Position numbers and translations under genes: made by a program
In this document: positions 55,476 to 63,850 of the stretch, piece by piece
Layout: each line of letters starts with the position of its first letter
Numbering within the stretch: the stretch's first letter is position 1
Assembly: GCA_949294095.1 (NCBI GenBank)
Contig: CASFFZ010000009.1
Coordinates: 23,393 to 87,392 of the forward strand
Direction of reading: 5' to 3'
Length of the DNA stretch: 64,000 nt
Origin: an uncultured bacterium
Lineage (GTDB): Bacteria; Elusimicrobiota; Elusimicrobia; Elusimicrobiales; Elusimicrobiaceae
The notes under the pieces: generated by a model
What the model saw: only the letters and a program-made list of their open reading frames with translations
What the model was told of the DNA's origin: nothing
The model's database searches: none

Positions 55476-57302
55476 TTATTCTGCTCCTTGCCCTTCAATT
55501 CTCCAAGATAATTGTACCGTTGACTGCGAAGTGTTGGCGAGTTCCATTGAGGTCGTTGTTTTATTGTATACACCAGAGCCGGTATATACCCCTCCCGGAG
55601 TAGAAGGAATGTTTGTTGAGTATTTGGCATCAGCCATAGGTTTTAAAAATGTTACAGTCGTTCTAGAACTTCCCGCAAGAGAAGCAGTAATTCCTCCTTG
55701 TGCCACCCAGCCGCTTTTGTATACGCGGTACCAGTTGCCGCTTTCGTCAGAATAACTTTCCACTATGTAGTCCGCCCGATCCAGCTCGGCAAAATCCGCC
55801 GCGCGGAAAACGGGCCGCGGCGTTAGCGACAAAATCCGCCCGCTCTCCTCTTTTTGCACGGTTGCCGCCAAACAGCCCGACACGGCCTGCCCCTCTTTAA
55901 AAAACAGATTTTTTTCCGCATGGTATTGGCAGCTGCCGGGAAGTTCTTCTGCCGCGGAAGTGGCCCCCGTAATGTAAATTTCCGACTGATCGGAAGCATT
56001 TGCCGCCGCGGCGGCTATCTGCAGCTGAGAAACAAGCGTAAGGATATTGTGCAACGTTCCGTCTTGGTTTCGGCCGTCCGGCAGCAAGCATTCCACGCCG
56101 GGCAACACAAATACTTTTTCTCCGATAAACCCCAATCCGTTAAAAATTTGCTTTACCTCCGTATATGCGGCCGGGCTTTGCGCGCCCGCTTCTACCAACG
56201 CAATCGGCAGGGAATATTCCCCCGTATACGCAGAAGCCGTGTCGGAGCGATACTTAACCGTCTGTTGGGCGGCGTCATACCACACCCCGGCGGCCGCAGG
56301 CTCTTGCGCGGCCGAAGAAACCGTTTCCAGCGGGTTAGACAACAAAGTATTTCCCGCGGCGTTGACAAACAGCATGCCCGTAAGCCCGGAAGGGGAAGTA
56401 ATGTCCTGCACGATGGAAATGGAATTTCCGGCTCCGTCATATACAACCGAACCCGATTTTAGCGTAAGGCTTCCGTCCGCATTTAAAAGCAGATGGATAT
56501 GCTGCGGGATTTTGGTCAGGCAGTTAGTAATTTTGTTTACAATGGCCGCCGTAGAAGCCGCCTGCGCCGCCGCTTGCGCATATTGTTTGGCCGAGTAACC
56601 GCTTCCTTCCACGGGCCCGTCTGTTTTGAGCGCCCAGTTTTTAGCCGTTTGGGCTTCTTGGGCGGCTTGGTCGGCGTAGGATTGCGCCGTCTGATAAATT
56701 TCCTGTTCCTTGGTTTGTAAGTTGGCGGTAAAAGCGTTTGTTTCTTGCGTAAAATTTTGCTGCGCCTGGGCAATAGCCTGTTGGGCGTCGGAAGCCGTTT
56801 GCTGGGCCGCCTGGGCGGAGAGGGCGGCTTCTTGCGAGGCCAAGGCCGCCGCTTCTTTGGCCGACAAGATGTTATCCAAAAAATGTTCCGTTTCCAAATC
56901 GCTTTCCTGCGAGGAAACCGGATACTTGATGCTGCGGTTTACTTTTTCCGCCAATTCCTGCACCAGCAGGGTTAATTTATCGTACCCTTCTTCCAACACT
57001 TCCGCGTCCAATTCTCCCTGGCGCAGCAAATCAATTTCCTGCGTAAGCGGCGTGGCCCGAACGGCGGTCAGCTTCCAGCCGTCTGCGAGGGCGGCTTTGC
57101 CGCTTTCCTCGGTCGGATAAGTTAAGGTGTGGGTAAGCAAGTCCACACTGAAATCGGATGAAATTTCTTCTTCCGCTCCTTGCGGCGAAGTAATGTAAAT
57201 CCGCAAATCGTCCGCCGATAACAGCGGGAAATCCACATCCCACTTGCGGGTAATTCCGTTGCCTTGGTAAATCCGTTTGGTAATTTGCATTGAAACAGTC
57301 AT
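55476..57302 (-). CDS. Phage tail fibre protein, T7 gp17-like N-terminus
   Basis: A 608-aa adhesin. Residues 1 to about 130 resemble the T7 gp17 N-terminal virion-attachment domain (TKRIYQGNGITRKWDVDFPL, LTHTLTYPTEESGKAAL). An Ala/Gln-rich coiled-coil shaft follows (about 145-245, with EAALSAQAAQQTASDAQQAI). The rest is beta-rich, with a C-terminal YRVYKSGWVAQGG...VTFLKPMADAKY module like that of many receptor-binding fibre tips. AGGAG lies 5 nt before the ATG. Host range presumably resides in the C-terminal part. Confidence 0.82.
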   Translation of the reverse strand: MTVSMQITKRIYQGNGITRKWDVDFPLLSADDLRIYITSPQGAEEEISSDFSVDLLTHTLTYPTEESGKAALADGWKLTAVRATPLTQEIDLLRQGELDAEVLEEGYDKLTLLVQELAEKVNRSIKYPVSSQESDLETEHFLDNILSAKEAAALASQEAALSAQAAQQTASDAQQAIAQAQQNFTQETNAFTANLQTKEQEIYQTAQSYADQAAQEAQTAKNWALKTDGPVEGSGYSAKQYAQAAAQAASTAAIVNKITNCLTKIPQHIHLLLNADGSLTLKSGSVVYDGAGNSISIVQDITSPSGLTGMLFVNAAGNTLLSNPLETVSSAAQEPAAAGVWYDAAQQTVKYRSDTASAYTGEYSLPIALVEAGAQSPAAYTEVKQIFNGLGFIGEKVFVLPGVECLLPDGRNQDGTLHNILTLVSQLQIAAAAANASDQSEIYITGATSAAEELPGSCQYHAEKNLFFKEGQAVSGCLAATVQKEESGRILSLTPRPVFRAADFAELDRADYIVESYSDESGNWYRVYKSGWVAQGGITASLAGSSRTTVTFLKPMADAKYSTNIPSTPGGVYTGSGVYNKTTTSMELANTSQSTVQLSWRIEGQGAE

Positions 57303-57310
57303 ATATTCTC

Positions 57311-58753
57311 CTAAAAATCCAACAGCGTCTTAAGGCGCTGCCAAGCGGCCAGTTGGTTTTCTGTTCCCCCCTCCGCCGACAAGACCGTATATTTTATTTC
57401 CGCCGTTTCCTGCGCCGACAGTTTGTTCTTTTGGCTCCAGTTTTCTATTCCCCGCGCCAAAAAGCGGCTTTCGTCGTTTTTCACGCCGGCGGCGCGCTCG
57501 TGCCAAACCGCCTGCAGCACACAGTAGTCGCGCGCCGAAAGCTGGTTTTTTTCATAGGCGCGGTCAATTTCTTTTTCCGTGCCGGAAAAATAAAGCGTGT
57601 TGAATGTTTCCGGCCGGGTGGAAACACAGACGCCGCTGTCGGTTTGTTGGGCGGCGCGATGCGCCAAAGAAAGCCGGGCGGAAGACAGCCCTTCCCGCGC
57701 GTGAAGCGCCGCCCGGGCCGATCCGGCCGGAGCCGCCGCGACCGCACGGTACGCCTGTGCTTGCGCTTGGTGCTGCCGGCGTTGGGCCGCCGCGCGCTGC
57801 AGCGACAGATTTTCCTGCACGGCTGTTTTTAAATCCGCGGGAGCGTCCTCTTTCAATTGCTTCAGCGCCCATTCTTCACAATGCTCGGGGCTTCCGTCCG
57901 TTTCCAATTCGGCGTGCGCCCACAAGGCTCCGGCATACTCCGCCGCGGCAGACAAACGGATTTTTTCGCGGCATTCCGCCTGCTGGCGCGGGTTCATGTC
58001 TTTTTCATAACGATCCAAAACTCCCTGTGCGGCCGTATAATTCCCCGCCGCCACGGAGCGGCGTATATTTTCCGAAGCGGTTTGTGCACGCACGGAAGAC
58101 AGCTGCCGCTCCAGCGTTTTTTGGTCGGCGCCGTTTTCCCGCAGGCGCTGCGCCAAAGAAGGCAGCTGGGCCGACAAATACGCCTCTAACACCGGTGCGG
58201 ATGCAGCCGTAGCGCCTACCGTTTTAACCAAGTTTTCTTCCTGCCGGGCCGCGCGGAGGTTTTGCCCGCGGGCCTGCAAGTCTTGCTCTTCTTGGGCGGC
58301 GCGGCGCAGCATCAGGTAATCCCGCGCGGCGGGCGTATCGGCTTGTTCGGGCGTGAAGCGTTGGGCGGCGAACTGATCCAGCTCCGCCGGTTGTACCGAA
58401 CGCCCCTCAGAAACGCTCTGCCGCACCGAATCCGCCAGCTCCGTGCGGATTTGCAAATCTTCATCGGCTTGCCAAGAACGCGCTTCTTGCGCGCCGGAGG
58501 AATTTTCCGTCGGCTGCCAAAACGGCGCAGAGCGGCTTCTTTTCCCCTCCGCCGATCCGGCGGAAGAGCGGCCCTTCTTTTCTTCTTTTTCCTGTTTAGG
58601 CTGCAGGTATTCCAACGCCTGGCGGGAAAAAGAACCAAATTCCTGCAGGGTGTTTTCGTAAGCTTGTTCCAAGCGGCGGGGCGCCGAAGCGGCGGTTTGT
58701 ACGCCGGGGGCTTGGTAGCGTTCCCGGCGGCGGTAAGTAGGGATAACGGGCAT
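57311..58753 (-). CDS. Large phage internal virion protein (gp15/gp16 position)
   Basis: A 480-aa, Ala/Glu/Arg-rich and mainly helical protein. No lytic transglycosylase motif or membrane helix is seen. Its place between the gp14-like protein and the tail fibre corresponds to the T7 ejection proteins gp15/gp16, which enter the cell with the DNA. The low-complexity helical content agrees, but there is no direct family motif. AGGAG precedes the ATG. Confidence 0.6.
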   Translation of the reverse strand: MPVIPTYRRRERYQAPGVQTAASAPRRLEQAYENTLQEFGSFSRQALEYLQPKQEKEEKKGRSSAGSAEGKRSRSAPFWQPTENSSGAQEARSWQADEDLQIRTELADSVRQSVSEGRSVQPAELDQFAAQRFTPEQADTPAARDYLMLRRAAQEEQDLQARGQNLRAARQEENLVKTVGATAASAPVLEAYLSAQLPSLAQRLRENGADQKTLERQLSSVRAQTASENIRRSVAAGNYTAAQGVLDRYEKDMNPRQQAECREKIRLSAAAEYAGALWAHAELETDGSPEHCEEWALKQLKEDAPADLKTAVQENLSLQRAAAQRRQHQAQAQAYRAVAAAPAGSARAALHAREGLSSARLSLAHRAAQQTDSGVCVSTRPETFNTLYFSGTEKEIDRAYEKNQLSARDYCVLQAVWHERAAGVKNDESRFLARGIENWSQKNKLSAQETAEIKYTVLSAEGGTENQLAAWQRLKTLLDF

Positions 58754-58761
58754 AAGAACTC

Positions 58762-59247
58762 CTAGCTAAATAAACTTAAAATGTTGTTGCCGAGTTTCCA
58801 CCAGGATCCCCGGTTTTGGGCCGCACGGCGGTATTGGGAAGCCGTTTCGTTTAAGCTGTAAATACGTTCGGCGGCGGAGACATTGTTTTCGTACAAGGCG
58901 TCCTGCAAAGATTCCTGCAGGGCCTGCTGATCCAAAAGGGCATTAAAACGACTGTTTTTAAGAATCGTTTGCACCGTGGCCGAGTTGGACGTCAGGCCCG
59001 AAGCGGCCAGCGCCGTTTTTTGCGAGCCGGCCGTCTGGCGGTAACTTTCATATAACTCCTGCCCTCTCTGGGCGGCGGACTTGAACAAATACGTTGCCTG
59101 CCGCTCGGCCGCCGCGGCCGTATAGCGGGCCTGCCGGTCTGCATCGCGGGCCAAGGCGTCGTAATAATCTATTTCGGACTGGCGGTCTCCCAACAGCGAA
59201 GCGGCGCTGGAAATGACCTGTCCGCCCGCTTTCCAAATTCCTCCCAT
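58762..59247 (-). CDS. Phage internal virion protein, gp14-like
   Basis: A 161-aa Ala/Gln-rich helical protein (GGIWKAGGQVISSAASLLGD, AAQRGQELYESYRQTAGSQKTALAASG, then LYENNVSAAERIYSLNETASQYRRAAQN). T7 gp14 has the same layout: a glycine/alanine start, a Q/R-rich helix and a conserved GS-like turn. The frame is open to 59445, but AGGAGG lies 7 nt before the ATG at 59247, immediately after the preceding stop. Confidence 0.65.
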   Translation of the reverse strand: MGGIWKAGGQVISSAASLLGDRQSEIDYYDALARDADRQARYTAAAAERQATYLFKSAAQRGQELYESYRQTAGSQKTALAASGLTSNSATVQTILKNSRFNALLDQQALQESLQDALYENNVSAAERIYSLNETASQYRRAAQNRGSWWKLGNNILSLFS

Positions 59248-59248
59248 A

Positions 59249-59731
59249 TTATTTCCTCCTGAAAGTGAATCGTAAAAATGGGGCGCAAGCGGTTTGACAA
59301 ACCGTTCCGTCAAACATTCCGCCCAGCCGCCGGATAAAACGCAGCGCCGCTGTGTATCGTCCGTCGGCAAAATTGTACAGTTCTTCATACCGCCGCAAAG
59401 CGCCCGCCAGCAGGGCACGCGCCACCCGCACAAATGTTTTGGCAATCCGGCGCACGCGGCGGCCCGTCAGCAGCCACACGCAGGCCCGCCGCCCCATCCA
59501 TACGTCCGGCGCCACGCCAAACAACGCGGCCGGTTCGCCCCGGTATTCCAGCACAAAACACGCGCTGGAACGTTTAAAAAACTGAACCAACAGTTCCTGC
59601 GGTTCTTTGGCGGGATGCGAGGCCGCCAGCTCCGCGCGGTCTTCTTTGCGCAAAACGGCCGCCAAGCGCAGGCAGTCCTCTCTTCGGGCGCGGCGAAGAA
59701 GTATATGATTTTTCTGGTATAAGAAGTTCAT
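59249..59731 (-). CDS. Phage internal virion protein, gp13-like (DUF2833/GNAT-like)
   Basis: A 160-aa protein. A GNAT-like start (ILLRRARREDCLRLAAVLR) and the C-terminal pattern WLLTGRRVRRIAKTF...YEELYNFADGRYTAALRFIRRLGGMF strongly resemble T7 gp13 (WFVTSD..., YDTLWNYVWVGNTSHIRFLKTIGAVF, as I recall it). Such proteins are needed for virion maturation. No ribosome site is obvious before the ATG; the divergent moron promoter lies directly upstream. Confidence 0.7.
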   Translation of the reverse strand: MNFLYQKNHILLRRARREDCLRLAAVLRKEDRAELAASHPAKEPQELLVQFFKRSSACFVLEYRGEPAALFGVAPDVWMGRRACVWLLTGRRVRRIAKTFVRVARALLAGALRRYEELYNFADGRYTAALRFIRRLGGMFDGTVCQTACAPFLRFTFRRK

Positions 59732-59737
59732 AAAAAC

Positions 59738-59743
59738 TATAAT
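59738..59743 (+). promoter_or_regulatory. Promoter of the phage moron gene
   Basis: A perfect TATAAT lies 31 nt before the ATG at 59775, with AAGGAG (59764-59769) between. The -35 region is weak. It reads against the late phage genes. Confidence 0.55.
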
Positions 59744-59774
59744 AAAGAGAATCTATTTAGAATAAGGAGTGTGT

Positions 59775-60593
59775 ATGACCCTATTGGTTATTTTGGCATT
59801 GCTTGCCGTTGTTGCCGTGTATGCGGTGTTTTTTCTGGTGTTTAAACTGATTTGGATGCTGCTTAAAAAGAACTCCAACAAATGGCCTTTGATTTGGGCC
59901 GGCGTTTGCACCGTAGTGTTTGGGGTGTTGTTTGTCGGAGTTACGGCGTGGGGCGTGTATAAGGTGGTTTCGCCTTTTAAAGGAATGATTACCCGCCTGC
60001 AAAACAATCCGGCCCCGGTCTATGGGGAACGCGTCTATACCGACCCGGTATACCGCTTTGAATTGGATGTATTTAACGGGATGGATTTTTCCAACTGGAT
60101 GGAGTTTGACGACATTGACGCCAAAGTAGGCGTGGATATGAACTCCTTCCGCAAGTATCAGTCCGACGAAGAGGAAGAAGCCAACGACCGCCAGTTTACG
60201 GCGGTGTTGCTGCTGCGGCAGGATGACGTGGATGAAGGGCATCCCTTGCAGTCGCTTCGCGAAGCGTTAGCCTCCACCGACCACCGGCAAGATCTTGAAG
60301 TTCTCTCGCAAGAAGATTTCACGCTGGACGGGTATCCGGCCATGTTTGTAACCGGCCGCGCCTATGCCCGCAACGGCAAACGGATGTTTCTGGCCGTAAC
60401 GGCCGTGGCGGACGCCTACCGGCAGGTTTTCTACGTCATTGCGTTTGCGCCGGATTATCCCGAAGCGGTAGAAAACGCCACCCAAACGGCCCGGAGCCTG
60501 CGTTTGGAAAACGGCTCTTCCCTGGCGGCGGAAACCGCCCCGGCGCTGCCGCAGCAAGAAGCGGCGGCCCCGGCGGCTGAAACAACCAAATAA
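59775..60593 (+). CDS. Phage moron: membrane-anchored PsbP/DcrB-like protein
   Basis: A 272-aa protein oriented opposite to the surrounding tail genes, with its own -10 and its own one-way terminator, the definition of a moron. Two N-terminal hydrophobic helices (about 1-28 and 38-65) anchor it. The exposed part (about 85-245) has the alternating pattern of a PsbP/Mog1/DcrB-type fold (FTLDGYPAMFVTGRAYARNG, YRQVFYVIAFAPDYPEAVENA, ending RSLRL). An Ala/Pro-rich tail follows. DcrB in E. coli is needed for entry of some phages, so a superinfection role is conceivable. ATG at 59775 with AAGGAG is preferred over GTG at 59769. Confidence 0.65.
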   Translation: MTLLVILALLAVVAVYAVFFLVFKLIWMLLKKNSNKWPLIWAGVCTVVFGVLFVGVTAWGVYKVVSPFKGMITRLQNNPAPVYGERVYTDPVYRFELDVFNGMDFSNWMEFDDIDAKVGVDMNSFRKYQSDEEEEANDRQFTAVLLLRQDDVDEGHPLQSLREALASTDHRQDLEVLSQEDFTLDGYPAMFVTGRAYARNGKRMFLAVTAVADAYRQVFYVIAFAPDYPEAVENATQTARSLRLENGSSLAAETAPALPQQEAAAPAAETTK

Positions 60594-60613
60594 ACAGAAA
60601 CGCGCTTTTTGCG

Positions 60614-60645
60614 GGGGCTTCCTTGAATGGGAAGCCCCTTTTTTT
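60614..60645 (+). terminator. Terminator of the moron gene
   Basis: A 9-bp stem GGGGCTTCC/GGAAGCCCC followed by seven T on + only. There is no T run on the minus strand, so late phage transcription could read through. Confidence 0.88.
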
Positions 60646-60653
60646 GCCGCTTT

Positions 60654-63263
60654 TTATACGATGCGGCTGATGAACGCCAACAACGTAACCGGCAGAGGTT
60701 CCTTTTGTTTAAACAAGACCGAAGGCACCAGCGAATGCGTGCCGGAAAGCGCCAGCACATAGTCCTTGGTTTGCAGGGCGATAGGGGTATTAAAATTTTC
60801 CGTACCGCGCTGAATAATGTCATTTAACGGCCCGCTTTCCGTGCCTACTTGGCCGCCGCGGCTGTCCAGCATTTTTACCGTGACGGAGACAAGCCGCCGC
60901 GGCCGGTCTTGCGCGGTACCGTCGGAGCGGTCAAAGGCGGCGGGCAGGGTTTGCAGCTCGGCCTCATACGAAAGCCCCGCGTGCACGCAATTCATCGGGC
61001 GCGGCAGGATAATTTTTCCGTCCCGTACCACCAGCCCCGCCAAAGGGCTGCCGTCCGCCAACACCCCTACTTCTTTTCCCTCCAAATGTTCCAACCCGTC
61101 CAGCTCCGAGAAAGCCGTCTCGCTCTTGCGGGAAACGGCCGCATCCAAAAACAGCTGGTCTTCCGGCGCTTTGCTGGCCAAACGCTGCACCAGGCGTTCG
61201 ATAAAATACTTGCCGTCCCGTTCCACCGCAAACCAAATTTCGTCGTAGCCGCGGTTGGGAATAGTGCAAATGCTTCGGTACTTGCCCTGCGTATCGTGGC
61301 GGCTCCACGCGCAGACATTTTGCTCCGCCAAATAGGTAAGCACGGCCAGGGTGCCGTCGTCCAACACGCACCAGATCAGGTTATCGGGTTCCTGTTGGTA
61401 GCAAATCTCGCGGATTTCGCGGTTAAAAAAGATATGCTTGGCATACAGCGTCAAATCGTTGCTGGTGTAGGAGGCGGAATTGTAGTCGTAATAAAAATCC
61501 CGCAGCACGCCGCCGCGCGCCTGCACATAAAGCGCTTTGTTGCCCACCATTAGCGGTGCGGTGCGGCTGGCGCCGCGTTCGCTTTGCTGCTGTACTTGGA
61601 TGTTGTAGGGCGTCAGCGCGCCGGAACTGCTGATCGTCCACTCGCTGCCGGCGGTAAACACCAGCAGTTTATTGGACACCGCCACCGAATGAATGGCGTT
61701 TAATTTTTTGCCCGAAAGATTGATGCTGATTGAGTCGGAATCTTCCAGGGTATTGCGGGCGTGGCCGAAGTCGGCATATTCTCCGGTTTTGGAGAACCAA
61801 ATGGTCTGCGCCTCGGCCTGCGTGCCGGCCAGCCCCAAGCGGTCTTGGTAAAAAAATACGCACGACGGATATCCCGCCGCGGGGCTAAAAGAGCCTTCGG
61901 CCCATTCGTCCGTCCACTCGTCCGAGCCAAACGGCCGTTCCACTTCTACCACCACTTTTTGCTCGTTTACGAAATCTTTCACGACGAAAATACCCTCCTG
62001 CCGGAAAGAATCCGCCTGCAGTTCAAACCCCGCCTCCCCGCTGATTTGCTGGGCCGTCAGGCGCAGGTAATATAAGCTGTTTTGGTCTTCCAGTTGGCCG
62101 AAGGTATTGAAGTTGGCGTCCCCGGTTTCACGCGAGAAAAATTTTATTTTTTCCCACGTTTTCCCCATATCGCCAGACAGTTCCAACACCAGCTGCCCCG
62201 TCCAGGTGCCGGTGGTGCGCAGCTTCCAGTCGCCGCCGCTTTTAATGGCGGCGGAGCTGTCTTCATACCCCAGCGTGCCGGTAAGCATTTGGCTGGGCAC
62301 TTTGTGCGTCAAGGCGAAGCGTCCGCCCACGTGGCCCGGTTTAAAGCAATCAAAATCGCTTTCCAGTTGATATTGGTCTTCCCCTTGGGCAATCAGCTGG
62401 CCTTTATTGGAGCCGCCGCTTAGCGTTTGGGTAAACGAAATCACGGGCGGACGCAGCAGACCTTCGTGAAAGTTGATGACCAGCTGTTTGCCGTTACAGT
62501 CGCCCCCGGTATCTTTGGGGGATTCTATTTTCACCAATCCCCCTAAGTGGTAGGCTTTGTAGCCGGCGGATGCAAAGGTGCGGTTAAAATACGTAACCAT
62601 CAGCCCTACGTCCAACCCGAAATCCGGCCCGACGAAGAAACGCACCCCGTCAAAATACACAAACGCCACCATATTGGGGTAAGAAATCGGCAAGAACGAC
62701 AGCGTCGCGCTTACGCCCACGGATTCCTCGGTTTCCTGATGCAAAACGGCGCGCATTTTTTTTGTTTTGTCGCTGTTTGCCAGCATAAACGGCCCGTATT
62801 TAATCGGCACGTCCGTAAACTCAAACAACCCGCTTTCCACCCGGCGCAGCTGCTTGGGCGGATATTGCGGATGGGTTAAAAAGAGGGTCTGGTCGTACTG
62901 GGTATAATTGAGGTAGCGCACGTCATACGCTTCGTAAGGGGTTTCTATTTCATACGGCTGTCCGTCCGTCGTGGCAATCCGCCCGCCGGAAGCATACACC
63001 CGCAGGTAATGTTCCCCCAATTCCAGCACATAGGCTTCCTCTTCCCCCAGCACAAAGGGAATGATGCGGCAGTCTTTTTGCTCGTATTTGGCCTGCCCCA
63101 TAAAAAGGGTACCGGGGCGGTTGGAGGCTCCGCCTTGGGGATGAATGTAAAAATTGCGGACGGTTTTTAACCAAGAAGCATAGGCCGCGCTGTCGGCCCG
63201 TCCGTGCAAAGAGGGGCTGATTTCCCCCCCGGAAAAAGACGGTTGTAAGTAATGAATCGGCAT
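60654..63263 (-). CDS. Phage tail tubular protein B / nozzle protein (gp12-like)
   Basis: An 869-aa protein, the usual size for T7 gp12-like nozzles. The start MPIHYLQPSFSGGEISPSLHGRAD...LKTVRNFYIHPQGGASNRPGTLFM is the conserved opening of podovirus and related stabilisation/nozzle proteins. Later segments (YPSCVFFYQDRLGLAGT, TIWFSKTGEYADF, NKLLVFTAGSEWTI) match the family beta-propeller. It forms the end of the short tail with gp11 above and fibres attached. The ATG overlaps the stop of the preceding gene (ATGA). Confidence 0.88.
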   Translation of the reverse strand: MPIHYLQPSFSGGEISPSLHGRADSAAYASWLKTVRNFYIHPQGGASNRPGTLFMGQAKYEQKDCRIIPFVLGEEEAYVLELGEHYLRVYASGGRIATTDGQPYEIETPYEAYDVRYLNYTQYDQTLFLTHPQYPPKQLRRVESGLFEFTDVPIKYGPFMLANSDKTKKMRAVLHQETEESVGVSATLSFLPISYPNMVAFVYFDGVRFFVGPDFGLDVGLMVTYFNRTFASAGYKAYHLGGLVKIESPKDTGGDCNGKQLVINFHEGLLRPPVISFTQTLSGGSNKGQLIAQGEDQYQLESDFDCFKPGHVGGRFALTHKVPSQMLTGTLGYEDSSAAIKSGGDWKLRTTGTWTGQLVLELSGDMGKTWEKIKFFSRETGDANFNTFGQLEDQNSLYYLRLTAQQISGEAGFELQADSFRQEGIFVVKDFVNEQKVVVEVERPFGSDEWTDEWAEGSFSPAAGYPSCVFFYQDRLGLAGTQAEAQTIWFSKTGEYADFGHARNTLEDSDSISINLSGKKLNAIHSVAVSNKLLVFTAGSEWTISSSGALTPYNIQVQQQSERGASRTAPLMVGNKALYVQARGGVLRDFYYDYNSASYTSNDLTLYAKHIFFNREIREICYQQEPDNLIWCVLDDGTLAVLTYLAEQNVCAWSRHDTQGKYRSICTIPNRGYDEIWFAVERDGKYFIERLVQRLASKAPEDQLFLDAAVSRKSETAFSELDGLEHLEGKEVGVLADGSPLAGLVVRDGKIILPRPMNCVHAGLSYEAELQTLPAAFDRSDGTAQDRPRRLVSVTVKMLDSRGGQVGTESGPLNDIIQRGTENFNTPIALQTKDYVLALSGTHSLVPSVLFKQKEPLPVTLLAFISRIV

Positions 63264-63850
63264 CAGCGCACCTCGGTAAACGCGTCGGAAGCGGCGGCGC
63301 GGGTAAAGTTTTCCGTCATATTGCTGCGCCGGGCTTCATCCAGGCTAAGGGTATATTTTTGCAGCAGCTGGCTAGCCAGGGCGGAATCCCCCGTCAGGGC
63401 AATGGCCAAATCACACGCCAGCGCCAGCGAAAAAGACTTTACAAACGCCGGATCAAACAAATTTTCATCCAAAATCCGCCGGGTATATTCGGCATAGGCA
63501 CGCTCGGCCGGCACCTCCAGCACGCGGCAGTGCAAGTCCGTGCGGAATACTTCCCTAAATTTAAGCGCCTTCAGGGCCTGCTCCGGCACAAATACGCGCC
63601 GCACAAATAACGCCTCCGCCGGATATTTATAAATACAGCGCCCCGGCGCTTCCTGCGGTTTTTCAATCAATACCAGCGGCTCCTCTGCCCCGGCAAATGC
63701 CCAATTATGGGTGCGAAGCACCTCATCGCGCACCGGTTCATAAAACAAATTAAGCCGCCGAGCCTTTTCATCATCTTGTTCCAATGAAGATATAGGAGCT
63801 TGGCCCAACTGCGCCAAAGCCAAATTACAGATGGTTATTTTGGATATCAT
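63263..63850 (-). CDS. Phage tail tubular protein A (gp11-like)
   Basis: A 195-aa adaptor that joins portal to nozzle in T7-like virions. The N-terminus ISKITICNLALAQLGQAPISS, the RDEVLRTHNWAFA motif and the C-terminal FVKSFSLALACDLAIALTGDSALASQLLQKY segment are the hallmarks of the gp11 family. AGGAG precedes the ATG. Capsid, portal and terminase genes would be expected further upstream, beyond the end of the window. Confidence 0.87.
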   Translation of the reverse strand: MISKITICNLALAQLGQAPISSLEQDDEKARRLNLFYEPVRDEVLRTHNWAFAGAEEPLVLIEKPQEAPGRCIYKYPAEALFVRRVFVPEQALKALKFREVFRTDLHCRVLEVPAERAYAEYTRRILDENLFDPAFVKSFSLALACDLAIALTGDSALASQLLQKYTLSLDEARRSNMTENFTRAAASDAFTEVR

